The translations under genes and the position numbers were made by a program. Under the pieces are notes generated by a model that made no database searches, was not told the DNA's origin, and saw nothing but the letters and a program-made list of their open reading frames with translations. A DNA stretch of 45,792 bases, taken from positions 1 through 45,792 of the forward strand of contig JBBHKE010000131.1 of assembly GCA_037447655.1 (NCBI GenBank). The letters run 5' to 3'. The stretch comes from Zygnema cylindricum. Taxonomy: Eukaryota > Streptophyta > Zygnematophyceae > Zygnematales > Zygnemataceae. Numbering within the stretch: position 1 is the first letter of the stretch; each line of letters opens with the position of its first letter. This document shows, one piece after another, positions 29,303 to 40,127 of this stretch.

Positions 29303-31288
29303 GATAACAAATAAAAACAAAGGAAGTACATGAATAAGAGGCATGGTTTATACCCAAAATGACGAGCAAAAGCAATTACAACCCTCCTTTCTTTCCATAA
29401 ATCGGTGACCGGTACGGAATCTCCATTGGGCTTAAGAACTTCAATATCTCCAAAAAGGGAAGAGAGACGAATCGAATTTTCACCACTACTTATTTCCGGA
29501 CTCTTAGTTGCTGAAAACAAAAAGAAGTAGAAAAATACAAGGAAAAGAAATGAGAAAAAGAAGAAGGAAAAGGTGACGGCAATCTAAAAAAGAAGGGAGA
29601 AAAGAAAGAGGTGGTGTCCTCCGGTATGAATGTAAGTCGAAAGGAAAACTAAACAATTGATAGTGGAAGAACAAGAAAACGAAATAGAAAACAAAGGGAT
29701 AGAGTGCCAATATTATGGATGTAGAAGGAGAGAGAAGTCTGATTTCAGAACTCTAACATAAAAAACAAATAATGTACGTGAAGTCTACAAAACTCCAAGA
29801 GATTCATTCTTCCTACAACCAGTAGCGTGACTATTGTCACCTTGTCCATTACAATGATGTTACTAGGAGTATCCACTCTAACACACGTGCGATGCCCTCG
29901 AGTTCATACAGAGAGACTGGGGGAGAGGGGGAGAGAAGAGGGAGGGGAAGAGAGAGAGGGAGGGGAAGTGAGAGGGAGATAGAGAGAGAGAGAGAAAAAT
30001 TGGGATAGAGAGAGAGAGAAAGAGAGGGATAGAGAGAGAGAGTTGTAACATGTTTTTTTCTTCTTGAATTGACGTGGTTCACACTACATGAGGTGGACAA
30101 ATCATAAAATTTCCACTCTGTTGCCTGCCAAATGGTGTGGATGATCATTTTTCACGAAAAGTTGAAGTGTAGGTCTTCAAAAGCTACTCTAAAGTATGTG
30201 CATACACAAACAAGAAAGTGAAACCAAAAAAAGTCAACAAACCAAACAAAAAGGAGAAGAAATTTTTAACAGTGTTATTCATTCCATTGCATTAGAGTAA
30301 GTTCAGTAGGTTTCAATATTCATGTGAAGGGTCCTTCATGAGGAGGAAGAGAAGAGAGGGGGAGAGAGGAAGGGGAAGAGGAGGATGAGGAGGAGGAGGA
30401 GGAGGAGGAGGAGGAGGAGGAGGAATATAGGACCTACTTGAAATTGGATAGTCCAAAAAAAATCTCGTTTTTTCTCTTCGAGTAACACTTAAAGGCCACA
30501 CTAATTTTTGTGTTGGCTTAAAAAATGGTCGCAAGGTTAAAGAGAATCCGGTTATGAGGGAAATGGCAAACGTTGTCATTTTCATTTTTTTTCTATTTAT
30601 TTTGAAGGATTGTAAAGTGCGATTGTTGTTATTTTTTTTAGTTTTTACTTCTTTTTGCCTCTCAAACTCGAATATCTTTCTTCTAACCGTGAACAATATT
30701 TTAATAATTTTTTGGAAGTGATCAACTATTGCATTGCAGCAATAATATTCTGATGAAAAAAAAAAATGCGCACAAAATAATAAGAAGCTGTGAAAAAAAA
30801 AAAAAAGTTTGAGAGAAAAAAAAAATATCGACACAACATGTACTGTAGAGAAATCATTCTTACTCACAAAAAAAAATTACTGAGTGTTTTTTTTTCAAGA
30901 TCGATGTTGTCGAATTTTGAATGTTTTCTCTAGATTCTCTAAATTCTCTAGACTCTCTGGATTCTTTAAATTTCACATCTTTTGTAAATTGCATACAAAT
31001 TTCAGCAGCGCAGAAAAATATCAACTTTTTTTTTCATTTCCCTTCTTCTTCAAAAAGAGTGGTCCTACCAGATTCTTGCGCAGCTCGGATTAACGTATTG
31101 CCACGTGGCAAGATTCTTCTGCAACCATGCCCAGAGACGCTACGTGGCAGCATATCCAACCGCAGAGGAGCAACCAAAGTGGAGGAAAAATGGCACGTGA
31201 CGCCATTGGTCGCCTTTGAGAGGGAGAAGTGCGGTGAGAGAGAGGAATTCGGGAGCTTTAATGAGAATACAGTCATGGCGGTAGCCAT
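24890..31288 (-). CDS. Chloroplast PRXL2/AAED1-type thioredoxin-fold redox protein (AhpC-TSA_2), 271 aa, nine exons
   Basis: Nine exons join in phase, all GT-AG: 31288-31069, 29510-29354, 28766-28721, 28152-28093, 27279-27243, 26481-26402, 25934-25843, 25404-25344, 24952-24890. They total 816 nt (271 codons plus TGA). Residues 1-70 form a chloroplast transit peptide (MATAMTVFSLKLPNSSLS; Ser/Thr-rich, no acidic residues early). The mature part has IEVLKPNGDSVPVTDLWKER, VVIAFARHFG, redox-active C127-ILC130, KKRAAQLLSKK, AGVSLVIIGPGSPQQ, DFPGEVYADPKHATFQKFEF, HLEGFRQDWGLSFQKDT, NGGWQQGGVVVAGPGIDKLL and a DKEAGDEP tail. Length and motif order match plant AAED1-like proteins of about 275 aa. Expected role: plastid thiol-dependent peroxidase or quinone/prostamide-type reductase. 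The substrate is not deducible. Exon 3 (46 nt) alone carries both cysteines. Introns are unusually rich in sense-strand CT tracts. Confidence 0.93.
25476..25610. repeat. GGGGA-type purine tract (sense-strand pyrimidine) before exon 8
   Basis: Imperfect GGGGAGG/GGGGCAGG repeats on plus, CCCTCC in the sense of the PRXL2-type gene. It ends about 70 bases upstream of the exon 8 acceptor. Six or more G-runs of four or more make it G-quadruplex-prone on plus. Confidence 0.8.
26578..26623. repeat. Poly-G tract (about 45 bases, one interruption)
   Basis: 17 G, one A, then about 28 G on plus, flanked by GA repeats. It is poly-C in the transcript sense of the PRXL2-type gene, in the intron between the pseudo-exon and exon 6. 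Length is likely variable and assembly-sensitive. Confidence 0.85.
26690..26745 (-). pseudogene. Duplicated, degenerate copy of exon 6 of the PRXL2-type gene
   Basis: Reads VEVYAHSKHATFQNFE, matching the functional EVYADPKHATFQKFE encoded at 26481-26402. The duplication spans about 130 bp including flanks (about 26690-26820 versus 26445-26580). The canonical acceptor TTTTTGTAG of the functional copy is TTTTGTTGAAG here. The second half of the exon and its AAG/GTAC donor are replaced by CT-rich sequence. It is therefore probably not spliced normally. Confidence 0.75.
26812..26880. repeat. (GA)n microsatellite
   Basis: About 34 GA units on plus in the intron upstream of the pseudo-exon 6. Confidence 0.9.
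27296..27496. repeat. GAGAGG tract directly upstream of exon 5
   Basis: 200 bp of imperfect GAGAGG/GAGGGA on plus, that is CTCTCC in transcript sense. It forms an extreme polypyrimidine tract before the 37-nt exon 5. Confidence 0.85.
27735..28000. repeat. Degenerate AAC/ATA trinucleotide-rich intron segment
   Basis: Runs of AATAACAATAACAAC, ACAGTAACAAC and related steps on plus in intron 4 of the PRXL2-type gene. The Asn-rich or Ile/Val-rich frames it opens are not protein. Confidence 0.7.
28158..28275. repeat. GAGAGGGAG tract directly upstream of exon 4
   Basis: Purine tract on plus, CT tract in transcript sense, ending at the TTCCCGTCAG acceptor of exon 4. A similar one lies at 28400-28487. 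Confidence 0.8.
28770..28830. repeat. GA-rich tract before microexon 3
   Basis: In transcript sense this is the CT-rich tract leading into the exon 3 acceptor (TTCCTCTCCAG). An oppositely oriented CT-on-plus tract lies 80-150 bases away at 28902-28975. Confidence 0.75.
28902..28975. repeat. CT-rich tract on plus, opposite in sense to neighbouring tracts
   Basis: CTCTCT/CCTCTCC on plus, so GA-rich in the PRXL2-type transcript. It is complementary to the CT-sense tracts at 28770-28830 and 29223-29300 in the same intron. Confidence 0.8.
29223..29300. repeat. (GA)n microsatellite
   Basis: Nearly perfect GA repeat of about 39 units on plus, about 55 bases inside intron 2 from the exon 2 donor. 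Confidence 0.9.
29880..30045. repeat. GA-rich tract in intron 1
   Basis: Imperfect GAGAGGG repeats on plus within intron 1 (31068-29511) of the PRXL2-type gene. No coding signal. Confidence 0.7.
30368..30424. repeat. (GGA)n microsatellite
   Basis: GAGGAGGAGG run on plus, giving poly-Pro or poly-Leu in minus-strand shadow frames. It lies in intron 1 of the PRXL2-type gene. Confidence 0.85.
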
Positions 31289-31500
31289 GGAGAGGGAGAG
31301 GGAGAGGGACAGGGAGAGGGAGAGGGAGAGGGAGAGGGGGAGGGAGAGGGAGAAGGAGAGGGAGAAGGAGAGGGAAAGGGAGAGGAAGAAGGAGAGGGAG
31401 GGGAGTGGGAGAGGACGAAGAAGAGGGAAAGGGAGAAGGAGAAGGAGAGCGAGTGGGAGATGGAGAAAGAGACAGGGAGAGGAAGAAAGAGGGTCAAATA
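31289..31500 (-). promoter_or_regulatory. CT-rich 5' UTR / Y-patch of the PRXL2-type gene
   Basis: Directly upstream of the ATG at 31288 the sense strand is over 200 bases of CTCTCC with little interruption. Pyrimidine-rich leader and core-promoter (Y-patch) tracts are typical of plants. The transcription start cannot be fixed, and no convincing TATA box was identified. Confidence 0.5.
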
Positions 31501-31504
31501 AATA

Positions 31505-32258
31505 AGATTTTTTCGTGTACTCTATTAACAAATAGCGGAGATCAAGAAAGAGTTACGGTTTTTTAATACAATATGTTGCTTTATCTTTGTTTGTACGAGA
31601 CTACAAGTTCATGAACCTATCCCTATTCATTACACTTTAGGTTTGTTTGAATTTGTCTTCTAGAATTGTTTTGAATTTGGCTTTCTAAATCGGCTCTATT
31701 TTCACATATTGAGTTTTCAGTATTCCAGCTCAAAGGAACCCTAAAAGTTAAAAGAGTCACAAGTCGAGAGTACGGTTTAGGTGTACGGTTTAAGTGTAAA
31801 GTTTAACTGTACGGTTTATTTGTATGTTCAGTGTGTACGCTAGTTATACTTTTGAATGTACGGTTTGAGCGTACGAATGATGTGTACGGTTTTATGGATT
31901 GCGATACCCACGCCGCCCATCATTGTTCCTTTGTTGGCGTTAATAGCACTGATTTTGTCCCATTATTATAAATTAGTGTTATTAACACTAAAATATAGTA
32001 AACGCTAATTTGGAAAAACAAAACAATAAATTACAGTAATGTAGTGTTAAATAAATTACAGTAATGCTTTCATTTTTTTACGTTATATTTTAGATGATTG
32101 TTTCGTCAAAATTACAAAAATGTTTTAACTTTACATTTTTTTACGTTCGATTCTAATTGATTTTGATTGGCTATTCGTTTATGGGTCATCATCAAAAAAA
32201 AAATAGTTATAGTACGGATCATTCATTCGGGATACGACTTCATTTTTCTTCTAAGGAT
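31505..32258. other. Intergenic with GTACGGTTT steps
   Basis: 31765-31900 has several spaced TGTACGGTTT motifs (short degenerate repeat). 31930-31995 contains GCGTTAATAGCACT and AGTGTTATTAACACTAA, fragments of the TA-flanked MITE family. No gene. Confidence 0.5.
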
Positions 32259-32260
32259 AT

Positions 32261-32915
32261 GGTTACATCAGACGAAAAGTGAGGTTTAATACATACTTTT
32301 GTACTTGCCCGAACCATGCCGTACTATATTTTCGTGAGTTTCTTGAAAACAACATTACAGAAAATAAGATTACGATTCTCCAGGTATCCAGGAGAAGACA
32401 TCGACCGTCCGATTACATTTTGGTCTTCATCTGCGAAGCAATCGCTCCATACGCCTCTGTATTGGTGAACCCACCTCGCCGAGGTGGGTTCAGCAATACA
32501 GAACCAGTCAAATCGCTACACCTGGACGTCAGACACGTGCGTCGATGAAATATGAAAATTTTCACACGTCCCCAAAGTCACGTGCCTTCGGACAAGGTGA
32601 CCGTAAAATTTTTGCCGAAAATAAATACGGTTTTTTCTTGAAAGTCAGCAGCGTGAAGGAGATCTCTGAGGTACATTGACGCGGTACACTTGTGAAGTAC
32701 ACATACGTAATACGCAAGTACGGATTTTTATACGAAAATGGTCGGTTTCCAAATCTTTGACGATTTTATAGATTTGATCGTTGACCTACGTGGAATCACT
32801 CAAATTATAACACGTATGTAAAAAATTGTTTACAGATGATACGCGATGTAACCGAGGCCTCTGTAATACATAAATTTTGCTGTCCGTACTATTACAAAGA
32901 CCTCCTGATGTAACC
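32261..32915. mobile_element. Inverted-repeat DNA transposon A (non-autonomous)
   Basis: Termini GGTTACATCAG (32261-32271) and CTGATGTAACC (32905-32915) are exact inverted repeats, 655 bp apart. They are followed inside by ACGAAAAGTGAGG, matching the start of the neighbouring element B. AT on each side extends the palindrome. A target duplication is not clear. No transposase frame. Confidence 0.6.
32457..32501. repeat. Near-perfect 45-bp palindrome
   Basis: Two 22-base arms with one mismatch around a single central C. Outer arm bases CTGTATTG/CAATACAG and inner arm bases AACCCACCTCG/CGAGGTGGGTT. It lies inside transposon A and would form a strong cruciform or RNA hairpin. Confidence 0.85.
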
Positions 32916-32924
32916 ATACCCTGA

Positions 32925-33720
32925 GGGTAACCTTCCATCAGGCGAAAAGTGGGGTTGTTTACTGGAGAAAGTACCTTTCCGTACTAGGCCGTACTGTTTT
33001 TTTTTTTTTTTTTTCAAAAGATGTTTACTTAAAATTCGTTGAGATTCTCCAGACTTCTTGGAGAAAAATACCACCGTCCGATTTTCAATTTTCGACGCAA
33101 ACGCTTCTTCTTTCCAGTACGTAGCTAGTCTCCTCCGACTGTCCTCGGGAGGAGAGTTTGTGATTACTGGACGCGTGTTTTGGTCCACTTGTAAAGTCAG
33201 AGTCGATCCACGACAGACGTGAAGAAATAAACTTACATGTGGTAATTGGAGTGTACCGTGTGACATAAAAACCAGCATGTTCGACGACAAAAAAATCTTG
33301 GTTGTATAGCCAGCCTGTTCGACGACAAAAAAAACTTGGTTGTAGGACATCCTGTGACGTCTCCTTCATAAATGTGCTATACAGCGATTCACGTACAAAT
33401 GGTACATTCTTCGACATTTGTACAAACTTTAATTTTGCAACGGTTTTCGTGGCGCACAACAACCCTAAGAACGTTCAGATTGTACATTAGCGTGACGCTA
33501 CTGGATATTTTAATCGGCATCTGCCCGTACACATTTGCAGCTGCGATTTTGTCCTTTTGCAAATGATGATTATTCCCGGGCGGCTCAACAGGTCCTACGT
33601 GGTACCAATCGCAATCTAACACCTCATTCATTGGCGCGACCTGATGGAAGGGTGTTACAAATATTGCTGCCAGTAAACGTGTTCGTACGATTACTGGGAA
33701 CGCCTGATGGAAGGTTACCC
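32925..33720. mobile_element. Inverted-repeat DNA transposon B (796 bp, Harbinger-like MITE candidate)
   Basis: Perfect 20-bp terminal inverted repeats GGGTAACCTTCCATCAGGCG (32925-32944; reverse complement at 33701-33720) flanked by the 3-bp direct repeat TGA (32922-32924, 33721-33723). A subterminal repeat CCTGATGGAAGG recurs at about 33640. GG-starting termini and a 3-bp duplication suggest PIF/Harbinger, although TGA is not its usual TWA. It contains two local copies of TGTTCGACGACAAAAAAA at 33275-33345. Confidence 0.75.
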
Positions 33721-33723
33721 TGA

Positions 33724-36239
33724 ATCGGAAATCTGCATTCCGAAAAGGGTTTCCGAAAAAGAAAATGACTTACAACAATTGTCAAAATTTGACGCACTTG
33801 ACCGTATGTTTTGTCCGCCGCTACGCTCCAAAAAGTGTATTTTGTCTGTCACTAAGTTCCAAAAAGGTTGACAGCCGAGCGGTCTAGCTGTTTGGCGCCT
33901 CTGTTTTTTGTTTTTATGCGAAATGAATGGTACGGAAGCATTCATTTCGTCATCTCATTCACCATCCGTTTCTAGTGTGAATCCTGCAAATGTGTTATGT
34001 AAGGGCACTTTCCCATGTAATCGAAACTTTAATCTTGTAACTTTGTTTCTAGCGAAGATTCTCCGTACATATTTAGGAGCATTCCGATGTAATCGCAAAT
34101 AACTTGTTACTTCAAAAAGTGACAAGCGTAGACGTGTACGAAACACGTGACACATAAACGGTACACAAAATGTTGCGAAACTTCCACTCAATTTCGATTT
34201 CAAACGTCCACCCGCACGTTGAACAATTTCTGTATCTGCACCACACATTGTCGACGTGGATGTTTTGCAAATGTTTAGGGTTTGTGACATTGTGACGTCA
34301 CGCGCGTCACGCTGAACTATGACAGCGCCCACGTCACAATTTCTAAAACTTCCCGCCATGATTTTCCGATTGTTGTTTTTTGTCTTTTCCTACTCTACTT
34401 GCCATCAAAATACGCTCAAAGATAGTAAAAAGAAATCGTTTTCATATATCTTTCATTTGATACCTTTCTTGCCTTTTTTCATTGCAAGAATTGTGAGATA
34501 TACGCGTTAGTGGGAGAGGGAGAGAGAGAGAGGCGCTTTCATAGACTTCACTTTTGCGAAATGGCGTCCCTTAGTCGAGACCCCTCCACCGCCTCTGTGC
34601 GGAAAAAGGTGCACGGAAAAAAGTACGTACAAGCTGTAAACGTGCAGTGGATTTTTTTTTGACGAAAATTTTGTCAAAAACCTCCGACGCGTGCGAAATC
34701 ATATGCAAATTCGCCCACGTCGTGGAACTTTATTTAAAATCAACTCTCGCGGTGATTTTATTAAAGTTTGAAGATGATCTGGAAGGACGCGAATGTGCGT
34801 CGAAACTCGCTAAACGATAAACTGCATCGCGATAGACGACAAACTGCGGTACAGCTAAAATTTTAATGGAACGCAACTTGTACGGTGGTAATTTGAATTT
34901 TTGGGTACTGTAACAGCAATAGCGGATCGAACTTGTTTATAAAGGGGTATTTAGGTATTATGATTATAGAGTACTAAATTTGGTAGACGTCCGCGAAAGA
35001 ATCACGCTATTTGGAGTTATATTTTAAAAGTTATAGCGATGGGTGTATTTAGGTGATAGCGTGGGGTCTTAATAACAAGTGGGTATCATTGAAACGGGAG
35101 ACGGGTCAAATTAGTACCGAAATTACGCGTGTACGTTTCATAAAGTTATAACGAAACGTTTAGTATGCACTGTGGTTCGTTTCGTACAGATTTTAGTACG
35201 AAACGTCACTTTTACTTAAGGTAATTTCGTTGGAAGTTTCGCGTGTGAAATTTGTTACGCACGATCGTGCGAAGGCGCGTTTCGTTTGGCGCGCACTTTT
35301 GCATGTAAATGTTACGTAGTGAAACGTAACGTTTGATTGGTTAATAAAGTGCTAAGTAGTTAGTAAGAGATTTCGCACGTTTTTGCATTGGTCAGTCTGA
35401 GTCTTTGCTGATCAATGATTGGCCCAGGTAAAAGCCTGTTAAAACGGAGCGTTGACTCTGGCCTGGCGAGTCCAGGGCGATGATGGATAAATAGTGAAGT
35501 GTAAGAGGAGAGTAGACATCTTTTCCTTTGGAAAAGTTTGTGGAAATTCCGGCTGATATTGGTCCTGAGCGATTAATACCAAATTGGAGAAAAGGCATTT
35601 TTGCATTGAAATCTCTTACTAACTAAATAGTGTTTTAGTAGTTAAGAGATAGAATTATTAAGAGTGGAGAGTAGAGGAAACACTTTAATTTGAAGGGTTG
35701 AGCCACGAGGGCAAGAGACCAAGCTAATGTTATGTGGACAGAAGCTTCTTCTAATTTAAAGTATATCCTTATGTGAGTGTTTTCCAATGTGGATGTGTAT
35801 TTTCCAATGTGTGGAATGTGTGGTTGGAATTGTTTGTAGTAATGGGATTTTCATAGAGGTAGGAGATCCTGTTACAGGTACGGCTGCAGATTTTTTCCTT
35901 TTTTTCCAAGTTATAAAGGAAAACGACAGAAAATAACTGTAACTTTAGCACATGGGAAAGTGCCCTAAGACAAGTCTGCTTCCGAATAAAACGTCCACGT
36001 GGCATTCTATTTTTACAACGCTAAGTGCATTTCGCATGTAGATCAAATCAAAACAGTTGTTAGTCGTCGTAAATTTTACAACAATAAAGAAAGAATAATT
36101 ATTATGAACCATAATGTAAAACGAATATTTTGTTTGCAAAATAGCGATGGTAAGACCATCAAAGTACAAGACATGATTCTAACTAAAAAGAGTTGATGAC
36201 CATCAAGGGTAAAAGATAAATATCCTAAAAGACTAAAGC
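33724..36239. other. Intergenic
   Basis: No gene supported over 2.5 kb. About 35100-35330 is rich in overlapping ACGAAACG/CGTTTCGT words on both strands. Short frames at 33.9-34.5 and 35.4-35.6 kb lack domains and splice context. Confidence 0.45.
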
Positions 36240-37335
36240 ACACTAAAGGTTGTTTAATAACCTGAAAAAAAAAAGTAAAAACAACAAAAACCAAACCGTA
36301 CAAACACTGCAAACTACTCTAGACACTGAAGCCTTAGACTAATGCCACACTAAAGTTTAGAATTATTAAAATCATCTATATGCGCCGGGTGGGTAAGTCT
36401 CGCAATCCTCGGCCATTGTGGGATGATGGCCGAAGCTTCGGAACGTTGAAGAGCAACACAGATACGTTGGCGATAGAAAGTCGACATGAGAGTTGGAGAA
36501 GGGTTGCCACGTCCTCTAACTTCAAAGGATCGTCGAGTGCATTCACCTAAAAAGTTGTCAAAAGAAGAGTTTAAGATGTCAAATATCTCTAAAGCAAATG
36601 GTGCGAAACTATCAACAAGGTCTTGGTGCGCGTAGTCACGTTCTTTGGAGGTCGTTGCATCCTGAGCCGCAACACAAGAATGCAATGTCGCGCTTAAGGA
36701 AACATGGGATTCGGTAGGGTTTGTGCGGAATACGTCACCCAGTGTGCGCCATACAAAAACACAAAATCCACACGAGGGCCCTGTGTATCCCTGCATTGAG
36801 AATGTGGCGGGAGGATATGTGACACGTCGCACTTGAGTGTGTAGTCTGCTTCACAACCCACGACTGCAGTTGCATCCCCTACCATGTCGTGCAACGCTCC
36901 CCATCGTGTGAGCCTAAAAGGGAAGGGTGCGGTAAGCAAAGTCGTAAGCAAAGTGCAACAGAAAAGTTGAGGAGAAGATAAACAAAGTGAAGTGAAAATT
37001 GGTGTAGCAACAAGCCAAACTACTGCCCTAAGTCCTGCATATAGTCGGAGTCAACCCCCCGCTTCAACCGTAGGGATCACCTCAAGTAGGTCCTTCAATT
37101 CGAGGACGACTACCTTATCACCGATGTGTTGTTGCACGCGCGAGTGAATTCCAAGGATGAGGGAAGAGAGCGCGGGAACTTCAACTTGAGCCTCACCTGG
37201 TAAAAGTGCTCGAGTGGACAATACGTATGTTGTAACGAGAACGTGCCCACGTCGATGTGAGAGACCGCTTGAGCTAAAATAGGAGTATCGTCCATTAAAA
37301 ACTTGGAAGTAACAATATAACGTAATATAGTGTAA
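36240..37335 (-). pseudogene. RLE-type non-LTR retroelement, copy 3, 5'-truncated
   Basis: Minus-strand fragments match the C-terminal part of copy 1: MDDTPILAQAVSH (copy 1 VDDTPILAHAFSH), HDMVGDATAVVGCEADYTLK, VSHILPPHSQ, KERDYAH, ALEIFDILNSSFDNFL and RRSFEVRGRG. The 3' UTR also matches (GGCTTCAGTGTCTAGAGTAG versus GGCTTTAGTGTCTAGGGTAG). The 5' break is near 37335. Frame shifts and the loss of parts of the endonuclease region show it is dead. 5' truncation is typical of target-primed integration. Confidence 0.75.
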
Positions 37336-37744
37336 AATAACCCAAATCTTGTTTAAGTTTTAGTCTAATTTGTATGTTTTTTGCACGAGATCCATACCCC
37401 ACAAGTACGTCACGCGGCAGATGCTGTCAAAGAACCACATACAAAATAGTGGTGGTCGCTCAACGTACACGCTACAAAGTCGACATACAAATGGCGTTAA
37501 GTGTTAAAATTATTATAAAATTTTATTTTTTCGACGTCGATACACAAACTAAGTAGCGTTAAAAACACTAATTAACTTTTACGCTGATTTCTTTTTTTTA
37601 CGCTAATAGCGATGGGCACTGTTAAAATTTTAAGAAGACTTTATTAGGAAAGCAAAATGGTAAATCATCTGAGTTTATGGGAACATTGGTAAGAATTTTT
37701 TTGATATATTCGTTGGGTTCCTCAACTTGCTCCGCGAGTCCAGG
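37336..37744. other. Intergenic with a MITE end
   Basis: CGCTAATAGCGATGGGCACTG at about 37601-37621 is a terminus of the TA-flanked MITE family. The matching left end was not found. Nothing else supported. Confidence 0.45.
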
Positions 37745-38025
37745 GAGTCTATAAGGTTGCTTTTAGAAATAGTTTATTTGTTGAGGTTTGGTTGAGTAGT
37801 TTGGGTTTTGGATATGATGTCTTGTTGTTGATTTTGTGCTTGTTGTTGGCTTCAATGTTGGTTTGCCCTTGTTCGGGAGCTAGTTTCTTTCCCAGTGTTT
37901 TTCTTTTTAGTTTGCTTCCATCCCCGTTTGGTTTTTCAGTTTTGTTTCTATAATTCTTTTTTTTCTTCCCATGTACCCAAATGGTTTACCATTGTGCTTT
38001 CTTAATCAAGTCTTTGCCGTAGAAG
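37745..38025 (+). mobile_element. 3' tail fragment of a non-LTR retroelement
   Basis: GT-rich body (repeated TTGTTG, GTTTGG) followed by the ATGGTTTACCAT palindrome (37981-37992) and an A-rich end, the same layout as 590-815 and the end of copy 1. No coding part. Confidence 0.35.
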
Positions 38026-38289
38026 AATGAACAAACCAGATAATATTGTGGTTCACACTACTTATGATTATGCGAAATCAGTCTGGTTCATTGTGTTTAA
38101 ACAGGTAATATGGACCAAACATTATGTGGTTTATAGCTTATTGTGCATGTATTGTAAACTTTAATCTGAAAAATTGACGATGTCCAGATTAATTAGTAAT
38201 TACGATCCATTGTGTACTGTGTGAAGAATCCCCGTTCCATGTGTGAACCCCACATAAAATTCACACCTTTGGAACATACCTCGAGGGTG

Positions 38290-38450
38290 ACTGTTTTCAG
38301 TTTTTTTTTTGTGTGTTTGTTTTTTTCGCAGAGTTTTTCATTTTAGTTTGTTTTACTTCATTGTATGTTTCTTCGATTTCAGGTTTTTCCTTCCTCTTGG
38401 TTTCCATACTGATATGGTTTACCATATGCAAGTTCTTAATGATAGGAACT
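38290..38450 (+). mobile_element. 3' tail fragment of a non-LTR retroelement (second)
   Basis: T/G-rich body and a longer palindrome ATATGGT-TT-ACCATAT (38412-38427) followed by TTCTTAATGA. Same layout as the other tails. Confidence 0.35.
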
Positions 38451-40127
38451 TATTTTTTATCTTCTATAAAACAAACAAGTTAAAACTCCAAAACTCCAAG
38501 AGATGATATTCAGTCGATTTCATATGTTTTGATATCCGTACAATAGTCGACAACTTATTGGCACCTATTTTTGGCTTGTCTTTGTATTACAATTTTGTCG
38601 ATTTTTCGATATTTGACATTATGTTTGTTTTTGAACCTACTGTCGTCTACATGTGACATTATTAAGACTCAAATATATTCTCACCCCGCCGCAACAGCGA
38701 TTTTTAACTGTGTTGACTCGGCTTTGTCCTTTGAATGGCTTAGTAAAAAAGAAAACAAACTAAAACCAAGTAAAAAAATGCAAGGATCAAGAAGGTAAGC
38801 AGTGACATAATATAAAAGGATAAGATGTGATCCACAGAATTAAAATAGAGCGCAAAAAAAAAAAAAAAAACGTACTTTTGTACCAGCAATTTTCAAAAGC
38901 AAAGCGACTGGAATATCGACAAAGATCGAGACCCTCGATATGGAAAATCAAGAATCAACGATTCCGATTCGATACATATCACTAAAAACTGCAGTCATAA
39001 GGTAATTAATTTACTCGACAGAAAGTTACGCTCAGGTTGAGGGTGAAATTGTAGTGTCTTATGAGTGCCCGTAAGTACGATTAGTAAAAAAACTGTACGA
39101 ATTGTAAGATTTACCCTTAGAGCGAGGGCGGAACTTCGATAGTGTAGTAAACCTATCAGATGCATTGAAAGAAAAACAGTGGAACAAGTGGGAGTTTTTC
39201 CAAAAAAAGTCCAAAGAAAAATTGTGGTCAGAATGACTCTAGGCAAAGAAAAAAGAAGGTATTAGAACAACAATCTTACTTCACAAAATCGCAAATAACC
39301 AGGGAAAAGTAGCAAGCAAACACCTCAAAAAGGCCGTTCTGGAAACCATGAACACATCTCCCTAAACACATTCTGACAACAAACAAAGAGAGAAAAAAAA
39401 GTTAGTGATAACTAAAACACACACAAAGCAAAACTTCACAGCAGAAAAATCAAAATAAAAAGAAAATATCAGCAAATAGTTTACTTGAGTGCAATGTGTC
39501 CATATGATGCTGTGTATAAAACAATATATTGTTATATATCACGGCAACATACACATTATACGTATTGTGGCGTACAATTGTAAACGGTGGCTCATATGCC
39601 ATTGCGCGTTGTGGTGCAACAGAAAAAAAAAATGCAAGAATGCATGTGCCGACAAAATAGAGACTGCAAAGTTTGTCAGAAAGAGGCTTACAAACCATTT
39701 CATGAGCCTAAGAAACCTAAACCCTAAAAACCCTAAAAGAAACCCTGAAAAACCCTAGAAGAACAGCGTTGGAGAGAATTTGAATTCCAGTACACAAAAT
39801 GCAAACAGTTAACATAAGAAATTGTAAACGCAAAAAAGTGTGGATTTAACTCCCACGGTGAAACTCATCCTGGACACAGTTGTACTTGTGCTGATGTCAT
39901 TAAAAAGAACATGCACTCGGTTTCAAAAGAATCAATTTAGTATTCACAATCTATGTACAAACATCACCACCAGCTACAGTACTGTCTTAAAAGGAAGGAC
40001 GGCGCGTTATACCAGCGCCGCAGTAACACTTTTACTCAGTAAAACCTGGCCAGTAGGCGCCATCCGTCGTCATGCCTTTTAGCGGCCATTTCTGCAAACC
40101 GCTGTCCGGTATGACCGTCCGTCAACT
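38451..40127. other. Intergenic
   Basis: No gene supported. 39711-39765 has several AAACCCTAA-type telobox words, which are frequent near plant promoters and introns but too few for telomeric repeats. The part next to 40127 is the probable 3' UTR of the zinc-ribbon gene. Confidence 0.45.

Noticed and set aside
33273-33345. CRISPR-like array from the repeated TGTTCGACGACAAAAAAA unit
   Set aside because: Only two copies, within a eukaryotic transposon.
39711-39765. Interstitial telomere array (AAACCCTAA words)
   Set aside because: Only a few irregular telobox words, no tandem array.
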